NCBI GenBank assembly: GCA_009840165.1
Contig: VXOG01000018.1
Location: 2,113-55,967, forward strand
Reading direction: 5' to 3'
DNA length: 53,855 bases
DNA from: Chloroflexota bacterium
GTDB taxonomy: Bacteria; Chloroflexota; Dehalococcoidia; Lucifugimonadales; UBA3495
Position numbers and translations under genes: made by a program. Below are positions 31,012 to 40,537 of the stretch, in pieces. Position 1 is the first letter of the stretch. Each line of letters opens with the position of its first letter. A model generated the notes under the pieces. The model saw only the letters and a program-made list of their open reading frames with translations, was not told where the DNA came from and made no database searches.

Positions 31012-32469
31012 GTGGAAAACCGAGACGGCCGGAATAATAGATTAGGTCAGTTGCGCGACGATTTATTCGGAGGCTTTGCCTCCGCTATGGTGGTGCTGCC
31101 GATTTCTCTCGCCTACGGAGTGCTGACGGGCCTCGGGCCTGTTGCGGGCATTTATTCCGCAATTGCGGTAGGGTTTTTCGCGGCATTGTTTGGCGGCGTC
31201 CGTTCGCAAATCTCCGGCCCAACCGGGCCCATGACGTTGGCCACAATCGTTATATTGGCTAGTGGTGTGGACAATGTCGGAGATGTTTTCGCAATAGTTG
31301 CGCTCGCCGGATTGATCCAGATTTTCGCGGGCGTAATCCGATCCGGGCACGTGGCGCACCAAGTCCCAGAGTCGGTCATATCCGGCTTCATGACCGGCAT
31401 CGGGATCTTCGTCATTCTGCTGCAGGTTGCGCCGTTCGTGGGCGCTCCCGTGGTGTTGGGCGGAATCACCAAGGTTATCGGCTCATTGCCTGCCACTATG
31501 GCAAGCGCCAACCCTAAAGCCATAGTTGTCGCTGGGGTGACGCTATTGACCGGTGTTCTCTGGCCGGAAGGATTGCGGAAGTACCTGCCGCCGCCACTGG
31601 CGGCGATGACAATCGGTTTCATTCTGGCCCTATCCTGGTCGAACGACCTGCGGCTGATTGGCGAGGTGTCACTGAGCCTCCCGAAATGGCAGTTGCCGAC
31701 GCTCTTCCAGGCTCTGACGCCGGAGCAGGAGAGAGTGCGGCATTGGGTAGTTTATCTGACGCACGCTATGACACTGGCCACGGTTGGTTCCATCGACAGC
31801 CTGATGAACGCTCGGATGGCCGATGGAATGAACGCGCGGATGGCCGATGGAACGACCAAATCGCGTCACCGCCCGAACCGGGAGCTGATTGCTCAGGGCG
31901 TTGGCAATATCGCCGCTGGGCTGATTGGAGGATTGCCCGGTTCGGCGAATACCGCCGCCACAGTAGCTAACATCCGATCTGGGGGCAAACGGAAGATTGC
32001 CGGCGTGTTTTGCGCGCTGACTTTGCTGACGTTGGCGCTGAGCCCGGGATGGCTCGTTGAGCATATTCCCATTGCCATGCTGGCAGGCGTTCTGGTCAAA
32101 GTCGGCTGGGACCTCATCGACTGGCAAGGATTGCTGAAGTACGCCCGTCATGTGCGGCCAAAATATCTGCTGTTGACAATGCTCAATGGACTATTCACTG
32201 CGTTCCTGGCGGTGTGGTTCCATCCGATCACCGCCACGGGAATGGGGTCGGTTTTGCCTTCAACGGCAAACGCTCGCTTTCAAAAGCGTTTCCCCTGGGT
32301 GAGAACCTGTCGGCAGGAGCACTATGAACTGTCGCTGATGGTACTCGCGGTGGCTCTCACAGTGTTTGCCAGCTTGCTTGCGACGGCATGGGTGGGATTA
32401 GTATTCTCCCTGACTCCAGGGGAACCGTGGCAGACTGAGGAACTGCAGCGCAACTCTAATCATGTATAA
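31012..32469 (+). CDS. SulP family transporter lacking a STAS domain
   Basis: A SulP/SLC26-type membrane protein for sulfate, bicarbonate or another anion. The core is clear: QLRDDLFGGFASAMVVLPISLAYG, FGGVRSQISGPTGPMT, ESVISGFMTGIGIFV and NRELIAQGVGNIAAGLIGGLPG, all matching the paralogue at 32555. There are about ten or more hydrophobic segments. The C-terminal STAS domain is absent; after the membrane part the sequence changes to an Arg/Phe-rich stretch and one last hydrophobic segment. A 24-bp tandem duplication adds eight residues in the conserved loop. The start is uncertain: GTG 31012 is the last one before homology begins and has no good ribosome binding site. It may be a decaying copy. 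Confidence 0.7.
   Translation: MENRDGRNNRLGQLRDDLFGGFASAMVVLPISLAYGVLTGLGPVAGIYSAIAVGFFAALFGGVRSQISGPTGPMTLATIVILASGVDNVGDVFAIVALAGLIQIFAGVIRSGHVAHQVPESVISGFMTGIGIFVILLQVAPFVGAPVVLGGITKVIGSLPATMASANPKAIVVAGVTLLTGVLWPEGLRKYLPPPLAAMTIGFILALSWSNDLRLIGEVSLSLPKWQLPTLFQALTPEQERVRHWVVYLTHAMTLATVGSIDSLMNARMADGMNARMADGTTKSRHRPNRELIAQGVGNIAAGLIGGLPGSANTAATVANIRSGGKRKIAGVFCALTLLTLALSPGWLVEHIPIAMLAGVLVKVGWDLIDWQGLLKYARHVRPKYLLLTMLNGLFTAFLAVWFHPITATGMGSVLPSTANARFQKRFPWVRTCRQEHYELSLMVLAVALTVFASLLATAWVGLVFSLTPGEPWQTEELQRNSNHV
31804..31851 (+). repeat. 24-bp tandem duplication in the SulP gene
   Basis: 31804-31827 and 31828-31851 are the same except for one base. They encode MNARMADG twice, where the paralogue has the conserved SLIADSLTRTRH loop after SIDSL. 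Confidence 0.85.
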
Positions 32470-32470
32470 T
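32465..32470 (+). promoter_or_regulatory. -10 box for the second SulP gene
   Basis: TATAAT preceded by ATG, overlapping the stop of the first SulP gene. It lies 85 bp upstream of ATG 32555. Confidence 0.4.
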
Positions 32471-32554
32471 GCGCCAGTCTATTCACTGCTTGCCGTACCA
32501 TCGGCAACCCTGTGAATCGAGCCTACTCAATCACCCCAAGGCCAAGCAGGCTCC

Positions 32555-34219
32555 ATGAGACCCAACTACACCCTCGCCATGCTGCGGGGCGACCTGTTCG
32601 GCGGGATCACCGCTTCCGTCGTGGGCTTGCCGGTTGCCCTCGCTTTCGGCGTCGCCTCCGGCCTCGGTCCCATCGCCGGCATGTACGGCGCAATCGCCGT
32701 GGGCTTCTTCGCCGCAGTGTTCGGCGGCACCCGCTCCCAGATCTCAGGCCCCACCGGCCCCATGAGCGTCGCCATGGCGGTCATCGTGACCGTCCACGCC
32801 GAGGGCGACTTCGCCAAGGCTTTCACCGTCGTGATGCTGGCCGGCGTGATTCAGATCGTGCTGGGCGCGATCAGAATCGGGAGATTCGTCGCCTATACTC
32901 CCTACTCGGTCATCTCCGGCTTCATGACCGGCATCGGCATCATCGTCATGCTGGTGCAAGTCGCTCCGTTCGTGGGCGCCGAGGCGCAACCGGGCGGAGT
33001 GCTGGCGAAAATCAGCGCCATCCCCGACGCCGTATCTAACGCCCAGGTACACGCTCTGATCGTCGCGACGATCACCCTTCTGGTGGGAGCGCTTTGGCGG
33101 CCGCCGCTGAGCCGGTTCCTGCCGGCGCCGCTGGCCGCCATGATCGTCGGCTCGGCCATCGGCATATTCTGGCTCACCGACCTCAGAGTCATCGGCGACG
33201 TGCCCACGGGTCTGCCCGACCTGCGTACACCGGTGTTCGATGTGGGTTTCATCGTCAGCTCGCTGACCCCGGCTTTGATTCTCGCTCTGCTGGGCTCCAT
33301 CGACAGCCTGCTCACGTCCCTCATCGCCGACTCGCTGACCCGCACCCGGCACAACGCCAACCGCGAGCTGATCGGCCAGGGCATCGGCAACACCATCGCC
33401 GGCCTGATCGGCGGCTTGCCCGGCGCCGGCGCCACCCTAGGCACCGTCATCAACATCCGCTCCGGCGGACGCACGCCATTCTCCGGCGTGGTGCGCGCGG
33501 GCGTCCTCCTGGCCCTCGTGCTGGGCCTCGGCCGGTACGTTACGGAGATTCCCCACGCCGTGCTCGCCGGCATCCTGATGAAAGTCGGCTGGGACATCAT
33601 CGACTGGCGGCTCATCAAGCGCGCCCATCGCATCCAGCGCGACCACTTGGTCGTCATGGTGATCACGCTGGGGCTGACGGTATTCCTGGACCTGGTCACG
33701 GCCATCGCCATCGGCCTGATCGCGGCCGGCATGGTCGCGGCTCGACAGGTGGAACGCCAGGAACTGGACAGCGTGGTGTCCACGCCGCTGCTGGACCAAA
33801 CCTTCCTATATGATTCCCCCGAGCAAGCCGCCGCAGCCAACGACGGCGACGAGTTCGCCGCCCGTTGTGGAGTGGTTGGAATGCGTGGCCGTTTCTCCGT
33901 AGCGTCGTCCAGCAACCTGGTCAACACCATCGGCGGCGACATCCGCGACCACGAGGTGGTGATCTTCGACTTCTCCGAAACGTTGTACATGGACGACAGC
34001 GCGGCCATGGTGGTTGAGCAGATGATTGACATCGCCACCGAGGAAGACACCGAGTCCATCGTAATGGGCCTCTCCGGTTCCCCGGTGGAAAGCAACCTGC
34101 AAGCCCTCAACATCCTGGCGAAAGTCCCCGAAGACCGTTTCGTGGCCGACCTCGACGGCGCCCGCGACGTGGCCCGTAAAATCCTGAACATAGAACCCGA
34201 ACCCACGGAGGCTACCTGA
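32555..34219 (+). CDS. SulP family anion transporter with STAS domain
   Basis: A 554-residue SulP transporter. The membrane domain (about 1-395) has the usual signatures GDLFGGITASVVGLPVALAFG, TRSQISGPTGPMSVAMAV, VISGFMTGIGIIVMLVQ, and LGSIDSLLTSLIADSLTRTRH followed by NRELIGQGIGN. The cytoplasmic STAS domain (about 440-545) has VVGMRGRFSVAS and VVIFDFSETLYMDDSAAMVVEQ, where the DxSxxxxMDDSA pattern matches anti-anti-sigma-like STAS folds. The substrate is not certain: sulfate, bicarbonate or a dicarboxylate. It is a tandem paralogue of the gene at 31012. Confidence 0.92.
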   Translation: MRPNYTLAMLRGDLFGGITASVVGLPVALAFGVASGLGPIAGMYGAIAVGFFAAVFGGTRSQISGPTGPMSVAMAVIVTVHAEGDFAKAFTVVMLAGVIQIVLGAIRIGRFVAYTPYSVISGFMTGIGIIVMLVQVAPFVGAEAQPGGVLAKISAIPDAVSNAQVHALIVATITLLVGALWRPPLSRFLPAPLAAMIVGSAIGIFWLTDLRVIGDVPTGLPDLRTPVFDVGFIVSSLTPALILALLGSIDSLLTSLIADSLTRTRHNANRELIGQGIGNTIAGLIGGLPGAGATLGTVINIRSGGRTPFSGVVRAGVLLALVLGLGRYVTEIPHAVLAGILMKVGWDIIDWRLIKRAHRIQRDHLVVMVITLGLTVFLDLVTAIAIGLIAAGMVAARQVERQELDSVVSTPLLDQTFLYDSPEQAAAANDGDEFAARCGVVGMRGRFSVASSSNLVNTIGGDIRDHEVVIFDFSETLYMDDSAAMVVEQMIDIATEEDTESIVMGLSGSPVESNLQALNILAKVPEDRFVADLDGARDVARKILNIEPEPTEAT

Positions 34220-34244
34220 CATGTCCATGCAGTCTCCCGCACAG

Positions 34245-34253
34245 TGCTATGAT
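34245..34253 (+). promoter_or_regulatory. Extended -10 promoter
   Basis: TGC-TATGAT, 28 bp upstream of ATG 34282. It is the same form as the boxes at 3228, 5632, 7742 and 40559. Confidence 0.55.
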
Positions 34254-34281
34254 AATATGAACCGAGGTGAAAGGGGGTCTC

Positions 34282-34518
34282 ATGGCTATTACGATAGATC
34301 CCGCCGCAATTGCTGCTGCGGCAGCGTTTGTAGGCATTTTGGCCACTGCGGCCGGTGTCTTCATCTGGTTCGGTAAGTTGAGCCACCGCATTGACGTTGT
34401 GGAGGCGGACGTAAAAGAACTGAAAGGCGACATCAAGCAAATCTTGGGAATACTGCACACTCACCAGGGCTATCATCAGGGATTGATCGCCGGCGAATTG
34501 CCGACTGACGCCGATTGA
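34282..34518 (+). CDS. Small membrane protein with coiled coil
   Basis: A 78-residue protein. One transmembrane helix lies near residues 8-31 (AIAAAAAFVGILATAAGVFIWF), followed by a short coiled coil (LSHRIDVVEADVKELKGDIKQILGIL) and a polar tail. AAGGGGG precedes ATG 34282. It resembles many short 'membrane anchor plus coiled coil' proteins of unknown role. It has its own promoter candidate and lies between SulP and an LLM oxidoreductase. Confidence 0.65.
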   Translation: MAITIDPAAIAAAAAFVGILATAAGVFIWFGKLSHRIDVVEADVKELKGDIKQILGILHTHQGYHQGLIAGELPTDAD

Positions 34519-34569
34519 ACGTGAACGCGCACTCCCATTCGCTTTTGAATCCGTCCAACCGAGGATAGT

Positions 34570-35502
34570 ATGCGCATCGGAATCTTCGTCGGGGCATCCA
34601 CCGCCGACCTAATGAGCCTGGACGAACTCATCGATCGCATCAAGCAGGCCGAAGCTGACGGGTTCGATAGCTTCTGGGTGCCCCACATCTCCGCGCGCGG
34701 CTACGACGCTCTCACCGTGCTGGCCCTGGCCGGCACGCAGACCAGCCGCATCGAGCTGGGCGTCGGCGTAGTGCCTACCTATCCGCGCCATCCGATGGCA
34801 TTGGCGCAGCAGGCATTGACCACCGCCACGGCCACCGACAGCCGGTTCATCCTGGGCATCGGCCCGTCCCATCGTCCGGGCATCGAAGACAGTTTCGGCT
34901 TGTCCTATGACCGGCCCGCGCTGCATACCCGCGAGTACCTCTCCGTCCTGCGTCCTTTGATGGAACAGGGACGGGTACAATTCTCCGGCCAGTTCTACAA
35001 CGTCAACGCCGAGCTGGACGTGCTTGATCGCCCGACCTGTCCCGTCGTGATTTCCGCCCTCGCTCCCCGCATGCTCCGCTTGGCTGGCCAGCAGGCCGAC
35101 GGCACCATCACCTGGATGGCCGGCCCCCGCGCCATCCGCGAGCACGTCCGCCCTCGCATCAACGCCGCCGCCGAGGCCACCGGACGCCCGGAGCCGCGCA
35201 TCTGCGTCGGCCTGCCGGCCACCGTCTGCGACGACGAAGCCATCGGACGCCGCGCCGCCGCCGAATCCTACGAACGCTACGGACGCCTGGTCAACTACCG
35301 CCGCATCCTGGACGTGGAGGACGTGGAAGGCCCCTCCGAAGTAGCCGTAGTAGGCAACGAAGCATCCCTCCAAACCGAACTCGAACAGTTCGCCGAAGCC
35401 GGCGCCACCGACTTCATCGCCAACATCTTTGACGCCGGAAATGGTCAGGATTCAGCAGCGCGGACGTACGCGGCGCTGAAGGAGTTAGTTGGAAGAGTGT
35501 AA
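34570..35502 (+). CDS. LLM class flavin/F420-dependent oxidoreductase
   Basis: A 310-residue luciferase-like monooxygenase family protein with a TIM-barrel. Seen: MRIGIFVGAS, AEADGFDSFWVPHI near residue 30, ELGVGVVPTYPRHPMALAQQA near 65-85, and RFILGIGPSHRPGIEDSFG near 97. The last resembles the TIGR03564-type subgroup, many of which use F420. The substrate is unknown. It starts at ATG 34570 with a weak GAGGAT site. It has no cofactor-synthesis genes beside it; a second, different LLM gene lies at 39039. Confidence 0.87.
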   Translation: MRIGIFVGASTADLMSLDELIDRIKQAEADGFDSFWVPHISARGYDALTVLALAGTQTSRIELGVGVVPTYPRHPMALAQQALTTATATDSRFILGIGPSHRPGIEDSFGLSYDRPALHTREYLSVLRPLMEQGRVQFSGQFYNVNAELDVLDRPTCPVVISALAPRMLRLAGQQADGTITWMAGPRAIREHVRPRINAAAEATGRPEPRICVGLPATVCDDEAIGRRAAAESYERYGRLVNYRRILDVEDVEGPSEVAVVGNEASLQTELEQFAEAGATDFIANIFDAGNGQDSAARTYAALKELVGRV

Positions 35503-35518
35503 AATACTACAAATATAA

Positions 35519-35547
35519 TTGACAAATATATGGAGAAATTATACAAT
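35519..35547 (+). promoter_or_regulatory. Consensus-like sigma-70 promoter
   Basis: TTGACA (35519-35524), 17 bp, TACAAT (35542-35547), within an AT-rich stretch of about 80 bp that stands out from the GC-rich surroundings. It should drive the PD-(D/E)XK gene at 35580. Confidence 0.8.
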
Positions 35548-35579
35548 ACATCTAACTTAATTATCAAGAAGGTGGATAA

Positions 35580-36434
35580 ATGACCCTGCCAAAGTTGACC
35601 AAAGCAACGTCCGTGAGTATGCAGCATCACCAAGCGATTAGTGAGCAGTGGGTTGAGGATAGGATTTACGAAGACCCATCTTTGCTAGGATTGGGAGACC
35701 TGGATGTAATCGACAGGCAGAAGTCCCAGCCTCCCGGTGGCAAGCTTGATTTGCTGCTGCGAGACCCGGAGACGCTGACCCGATACGTGGTGGAACTCCA
35801 GTTGGGGGCTACTGATCCATCGCATATCATTAGGGTGATTGAGTATTGGGACGTAGAGCGGCGGCGCTATCCCCAATATGAGCACGTCGCGGTTATCGTG
35901 GCCGAAGACGTGACTGGCCGATTTTTCAACGTCATCAATCTTTTCAATGGGATGATTCCCTTGATCGCCATTCAAATGAATTGCGTTGAGGTCAATGGCA
36001 ACCATGCGCTGATAGCAACCCGGGTGCTTGATCGGATCCGGCTTGGTATCGAGGAAGAAGACGGTGGGGAGCAAGCGGACAGCGCTAGTTGGGAGAAAGG
36101 GTTTCCGGAATCTATGCCGGTGTTCCATCAGTTGTTCACCATGATCCGAGAAACGGACGAGAGTATCGAACCGAATTATCGGAAAGTGCACATCACCTTG
36201 AGGACACAGGGCAAAGTCAGCACAGCAATAGGATTTCGCCCACAAAAGCGGGCCGTTCGCGCATGGTTCAAAACCTCTCATGACCAGGCACTAACCGACA
36301 GATTGGACGAAGCCGGTTTGTATCTCCCATCAAGCAATCAGGAGGTGTACGAGTTGAGAATTCGCAAGGGAGACCCGGATGATCATCATGCGTTGTTGGC
36401 AGAGTTAATCGGTCGCGCTTTGGACACCAGTTGA
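35580..36434 (+). CDS. PD-(D/E)XK nuclease family protein
   Basis: A 284-residue protein. The likely nuclease core is near residues 55-85: GGKLDLLLRDPETLTRYVVE followed by LQLGATDPSHIIRVIEYW. It has an Asp and an E-x-Q pair as in DUF4268-like proteins, then a helix with Ile/Glu/Trp. The C-terminal half (about 185-284) looks like a DNA-interacting alpha/beta region (KVHITLRTQGKVSTAIGFRPQ). AAGGTGG precedes ATG 35580. The AT-rich promoter region and moderate GC suggest horizontal origin. No methylase accompanies it. Confidence 0.75.
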   Translation: MTLPKLTKATSVSMQHHQAISEQWVEDRIYEDPSLLGLGDLDVIDRQKSQPPGGKLDLLLRDPETLTRYVVELQLGATDPSHIIRVIEYWDVERRRYPQYEHVAVIVAEDVTGRFFNVINLFNGMIPLIAIQMNCVEVNGNHALIATRVLDRIRLGIEEEDGGEQADSASWEKGFPESMPVFHQLFTMIRETDESIEPNYRKVHITLRTQGKVSTAIGFRPQKRAVRAWFKTSHDQALTDRLDEAGLYLPSSNQEVYELRIRKGDPDDHHALLAELIGRALDTS

Positions 36435-36548
36435 GTTCTCATACAGGGCGATACCTGGCTTGGCTATTGGCCGTTTATTATCCGCGCACACAACACAACT
36501 AACCTCGAAAAGATTGAGCGTAGTTAGGAACAGTAAGGAGATAATAAT

Positions 36549-38030
36549 ATGATTACTCTAATCGTAGATGCTCTACAGGAAGTTTTTGTCGCCCTAGAAA
36601 GTCAAACCGAAGACGAACTCGATTTCGGTTACCACTACGGCGTAGCCGCCGGCATAGCCGCTGCTGCCGGCGTTTTCGGCGTCAAGGCCCTGGAAATGTG
36701 TGACGACCTCTCTGACGCCTACGAAGACTTGGATTTTGATTTTATGCGCTATATTCTGCGTGAGGCGTCGGAACGACCCGATAGCGGCAACGAGCACTAC
36801 GCCCGCACCAGGGAAACCGAAATTTTCGCCCTCGAATTTGGGGCTGCACTAGGGGAAGCGTTGCGTGCGCAGGAAGATGGGGATGTGGGACGTTACTGCT
36901 TGATGATTGGTTTCACAGTTGGCTTGATGTTCCGGTATCAGGACCCGGATGATGGAGCAGTAGGGGCGGTGCGTGCCAAAATCATCACTGGATACGAAAC
37001 TGATTCCAACGAGTTGCTACAACAAGCTCAAGGAACTCTGGCCTTCGGCGCCCGGATGAGCGACCCCATGGGGATGATCGGGAAGGAGGAATCTGAGCGT
37101 TACTACGAAGAGCGGATGCGTACGATGCGCTGGGTTCAGAACTTCGGCTTGCGCGATGCCCGATCAAAAGACGAGGCCGTGGTCACACCGAACTCTCTAT
37201 CGATCAACTACCAGCTGACTCAACAGGCTGGTGAGGAAGATGTTGAGAACGAATCTGACGAATTTTTCCACGAGGAAGATCTGATGCCTGTCGAAGATGG
37301 CAAAGAAGGCAACCCCGAAGCCGCCGCCCTCGTCAGCAGAGGCGCCGCAAAGCAAAAGAGCGACGACTATGGCGGAGCCATCGCCGATTTCGCCCGGGCT
37401 ATCGAACTCGACCCGGACCATGCCCGCTACGCCAACGAGGCGGGGGCGACTGTCGCCGACACCATAGTGGACTCCCCGGAGGATAGCCAAAAGGCTTCTC
37501 AAGAAGCGGCTGAAAACCCACCTCGCCCCATCGAGATGTGCTACTGGGTCATCCCCGGCAAACTGCTCGCCGGTGAGTATCCCGGACACTGGGAGGAGGA
37601 CGAGGCCAAGAAGAAACTGGCCCGGCTTACTGACGCCGGCGTATCGGTGTTCATCGACCTGACTGACCCGCGTACCGCCGACGCCCATCTGAAACCCTAT
37701 GCGCATCTGCTCAACGGCCCGTCCCACCAACGTTTCGCCATTCGCGACCAAAGCATACCGGCATCACCGGAATTTACCAAGCAAACCCTGGACGCCATCG
37801 ACGCCCACATCGCGGCCGGAGAGACGGTGTACGTCCACTGCTGGGGTGGCGTCGGACGCACTGGCACCATCATCGGCTGCTGGCTCGCCCGACACTACGA
37901 ACCCGGCCATGCCGCGCTGGACCGGCTCCAAGAACTGTGGCAGGAAAACCCTAAGTCGCGCTCGCGTCGTTCACCGGAAACGAGTGCACAGGTGCAGTAC
38001 GTGCTGGAATGGAACGAAAGCGATGCCTAA
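36549..38030 (+). CDS. Multi-domain protein with C-terminal tyrosine/dual-specificity phosphatase
   Basis: A 493-residue protein, ATG 36549 after AAGGAG. The N-terminal 240 residues are helical and unlike anything I know. About residues 258-290 form a single TPR-like unit ([20 protein letters not shown]). The C-terminal 160 residues are a Cys-based phosphatase: [15 protein letters not shown] near 332, then [12 protein letters not shown] with Cys431 and Arg437 in the C-x5-R signature. Its stop overlaps that of the convergent ADP-ribosylglycohydrolase gene by four bases. These two activities occur fused in other bacteria, so a joint role in removing phosphate and ADP-ribose marks is plausible. 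Confidence 0.8.
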   Translation: MITLIVDALQEVFVALESQTEDELDFGYHYGVAAGIAAAAGVFGVKALEMCDDLSDAYEDLDFDFMRYILREASERPDSGNEHYARTRETEIFALEFGAALGEALRAQEDGDVGRYCLMIGFTVGLMFRYQDPDDGAVGAVRAKIITGYETDSNELLQQAQGTLAFGARMSDPMGMIGKEESERYYEERMRTMRWVQNFGLRDARSKDEAVVTPNSLSINYQLTQQAGEEDVENESDEFFHEEDLMPVEDGKEGNPEAAALVSRGAAKQKSDDYGGAIADFARAIELDPDHARYANEAGATVADTIVDSPEDSQKASQEAAENPPRPIEMCYWVIPGKLLAGEYPGHWEEDEAKKKLARLTDAGVSVFIDLTDPRTADAHLKPYAHLLNGPSHQRFAIRDQSIPASPEFTKQTLDAIDAHIAAGETVYVHCWGGVGRTGTIIGCWLARHYEPGHAALDRLQELWQENPKSRSRRSPETSAQVQYVLEWNESDA

Positions 38031-38959
38031 CCTCCGGCCTCCCACAGCCCATCGGCCAACTGCGTAATAAACTCGCCCATCGCAACGCGCTCCCGCCACT
38101 CCGCCGGGATGCCATCCACACCGTAGTACGCGCCGGCAATCTGCCCGTAGATAGCTGCGGTTGTGTCAGCGTCGTCGCCCAGGTTCACCGCCAGCAGACA
38201 GCCGTCGCGGAAATCTGTCGAGTGGTAAAACGCCCACAGCGCCGCCTCCAGCGACTTCACTACGTACCCGCTGCCGACAATCTCCGGCGGCTGTTTGCTC
38301 TTGAAGGAACCCGCCGCTACCTCGTCAATCTCGGCGCACAATCCACCCGAGGCAGACTCCCACAAGCCGGCCACCGGCGAATAGCGCGGCGACAGCAGCG
38401 TTGCCTTGTCCACGCCCTGCACTGCGCCTACCAGTAACCCGCCGAAGTAGCGGCAGGCGTCCACGCAGGTGGCGGCCCCGTGGGTGGTGCGGGAACTCTC
38501 GGCGCTCATGCGAATCGCCAACTCCGGGTCCGACGCGAAGAACAGCGGCGCCGGCGCCAGTCGCATCAGGCTGCCGTTGCCGGCAGAGTGAGGATCGGTT
38601 GAGCCGGCCAAGGGTTCGCCCGTATCCCGGTAGCGGCTCAACGCCGCTCGCGTGGCGTTGCCGATGTCAAAGCAGACGCCGGTGCTGCTCAGGTAGCCTT
38701 CCCTCCACCAACGGATGTAGCGGCTCATCTGGTCGGCTGCGTCAAAACCGCCGCAGGCGATCAGGCTGTCGGCCAGGCACAGGGTCATCGACGTGTCGTC
38801 CGTCCATTGACCGGGTTGCAGACCCCAGGTCCCGCCGCCGGTCATATCGGTGACGGGAGGAAATGTACCGGGCCTCTTGAACTCGGCGACGGTGCCAACG
38901 GCGTCGCTGGCGGCGAGCCCTATCAGACAACCTTGATATCGTTGCTGTACTGTAATCAC
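38027..38959 (-). CDS. ADP-ribosylglycohydrolase (DraG/ARH) family protein
   Basis: A 310-residue DraG-like enzyme, which removes ADP-ribose from proteins or small molecules with two metal ions. Seen: [15 protein letters not shown] at the N-terminus, [15 protein letters not shown] near residue 52 with the metal-binding Asp residues, [14 protein letters not shown] near 125, and [22 protein letters not shown] near 260 with the second metal site. The start is GTG 38959, with a weak upstream site. It is convergent with the phosphatase gene and shares its last four bases. Confidence 0.9.
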   Translation of the reverse strand: MITVQQRYQGCLIGLAASDAVGTVAEFKRPGTFPPVTDMTGGGTWGLQPGQWTDDTSMTLCLADSLIACGGFDAADQMSRYIRWWREGYLSSTGVCFDIGNATRAALSRYRDTGEPLAGSTDPHSAGNGSLMRLAPAPLFFASDPELAIRMSAESSRTTHGAATCVDACRYFGGLLVGAVQGVDKATLLSPRYSPVAGLWESASGGLCAEIDEVAAGSFKSKQPPEIVGSGYVVKSLEAALWAFYHSTDFRDGCLLAVNLGDDADTTAAIYGQIAGAYYGVDGIPAEWRERVAMGEFITQLADGLWEAGG

Positions 38960-38993
38960 AGATTTCTCTCGGTGTATTCCGCATCAAAAAACT

Positions 38994-39016
38994 CCCTCTC
39001 CCCTCGTGGGAGAGGG
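38994..39016. repeat. Dispersed hairpin, CCCTCTCCC type
   Basis: CCCTCTCCC and GGGAGAGGG around five bases, followed by GGGGTGAGGG. It is a common intergenic element in GC-rich bacteria, here between the end of the LLM gene and the start of the DraG gene, where it could act as a terminator. Confidence 0.7.
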
Positions 39017-39038
39017 CCGGGGTGAGGGGGAAGCTCCG

Positions 39039-39905
39039 TCACCCCACCGCTTCCTTGAACCGCCGGATCGCCTCGATGTGCTGGTCGGGGCCGCTCAACC
39101 CGGCGCGCATGGTGTTCACCGACAGGTGCGATGCGCCTACGTCGTTCCATTCCGAGGCCAGCTTGTTCCAGTCGTCCGGGTCGTTGCTGTCCATCAGGGC
39201 GACGCGACCCTCCACGCCGATGGCGGACGGATCGCGGCCGTAGCCCCGCGCCAGCTCGCGCATCTCCTCCAGCTTTTCCCGTCCCTCGCCGTCGGGCTTG
39301 AACTGCGGGAACCAGCCGTCGCCCATCCGGGCGAGACGCCGCACCACCTGGGGCGCGCCGCCGCCGAACCACACGGGAATCGGACGCTGCACCGGCAGCG
39401 GGTTGATTCCGGCGTGGGTGATCTTGTGGTAGCGGCCCTCGTAGTTGACCACCTCCTGCGTCCACAGCATCCGCATCACCTCGATCTGCTCCGCGGAGCG
39501 GCGTCCCCGGTTCTCCCAGTTCTCGCCCAAGGCTTCGTACTCAACCTCGTTCCAGCCCACGCCAATGCCCAGGCGCAGCCGGCCGTTGGTGAGCACGTCC
39601 ACTTCGGCGGTCTGCTTGGCCACCAGCGCGGTCTGACGCTGCGGCAGGATGATGATGCCGGTGCAGAACTCGATCTTCTCGGTCAGCGCGGCCAGGTAGC
39701 CGAACATTACGAACGGCTCGTGGAACATATCGTCCTTATTGTAGGGACGGTTCCACTCGGCGCGCTGGGTGTGGTCCGCGCCCAGCACGTGGTCGAACAC
39801 CAGCAGGTGCTCGTAGCCCAGAGCCTCGGCGGCCTGAGCGAAATCCTTCACGGCGATGGGGTCGGCCCCGATCTCGGTCTGCGGAAAAATGGCTCCTAGT
39901 TGCAT
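39039..39905 (-). CDS. LLM class F420-dependent oxidoreductase
   Basis: A 288-residue luciferase-like protein of a TIGR03619-like type. Seen: MQLGAIFPQTEIGADP, EALGYEHLLVFDHVLGAD near residue 27, CTGIIILPQRQTALVAKQTAEVD near 75, GRLRLGIGVGWNEVEYEALG near 102, and PVWFGGGAPQVVRRLARMGDGWFP near 170. Start ATG 39905 is used because GAGGAG precedes it and the family begins here; the frame extends upstream to 40085 without homology. It is divergent from the DinB gene. Confidence 0.9.
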   Translation of the reverse strand: MQLGAIFPQTEIGADPIAVKDFAQAAEALGYEHLLVFDHVLGADHTQRAEWNRPYNKDDMFHEPFVMFGYLAALTEKIEFCTGIIILPQRQTALVAKQTAEVDVLTNGRLRLGIGVGWNEVEYEALGENWENRGRRSAEQIEVMRMLWTQEVVNYEGRYHKITHAGINPLPVQRPIPVWFGGGAPQVVRRLARMGDGWFPQFKPDGEGREKLEEMRELARGYGRDPSAIGVEGRVALMDSNDPDDWNKLASEWNDVGASHLSVNTMRAGLSGPDQHIEAIRRFKEAVG

Positions 39906-40041
39906 GATGTAAGCGCTCCTCGGTTTGCGAAATGGAGTTTGATAACCTTGAGATTGCGACGCCATTCTATCCGCCATTTGCCCATACGCCAATCCGTGAT
40001 AGGCTGGATAGCATCCCATCTCGGAGTCGAGAGTTTCTTCC

Positions 40042-40524
40042 ATGACACCCGAAACCCGCCGGCAGAAAATCGAGTCATACGGCAACGCCTACTCTGTCCT
40101 GACCGATGCCCTCAAGCAGTTCCCCAAAGAGATGTGGCAGTTCCGCGACGAGCATGGCTGCTGGAGCATCCACGAACACATCATCCACATCACCGACAGC
40201 GAGGCCAACAGCTACATCCGCGCGCGCCGCCTCATCGCCGAGCCGGGCCGCACTCTGATGGACTATGACGAAAACCAGTGGGCCACCGCGCTGGACTACC
40301 ACGACCAGGACATCGACGATACGCTCAACCTGTTCAAGTGGCTGCGCGGCAAGTCCTACACGCTGATCAAGTCGCTGCCCGAATCGGCCTGGGCCAACAC
40401 CGCCTACCACCCCGAAAACGGCGACACGTCGCTTGACGACTGGCTGGATACCTACGAGGCCCACGTCCGCGAGCACGTCGAATACATGCAGCAGAACCTG
40501 GAAGCGTGGCAGGCAGCGCAATAA
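40042..40524 (+). CDS. DinB family protein
   Basis: A 160-residue four-helix DinB-like protein. It has ACWSIHEHIIHITDSEANSYIR-type residues near 38-57 (W-S-x-x-E-H-I-x-H) and HVREHVEYMQQNL near the C-terminus; the three His typical of the DinB metal site are present. These proteins are metal-dependent enzymes, often thiol transferases, of mostly unknown substrate. AGTTTCTTCC lies before ATG 40042 with no strong ribosome binding site. It stands just upstream of the tRNA gene. Confidence 0.82.
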   Translation: MTPETRRQKIESYGNAYSVLTDALKQFPKEMWQFRDEHGCWSIHEHIIHITDSEANSYIRARRLIAEPGRTLMDYDENQWATALDYHDQDIDDTLNLFKWLRGKSYTLIKSLPESAWANTAYHPENGDTSLDDWLDTYEAHVREHVEYMQQNLEAWQAAQ

Positions 40525-40537
40525 TAAACCCGCCGCG

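Noticed and set aside
32902..34476. 524-residue minus-strand frame opposite the second SulP gene
   Set aside because: Ser/Arg/Met-rich shadow frame overlapping a clear transporter and the small membrane protein.
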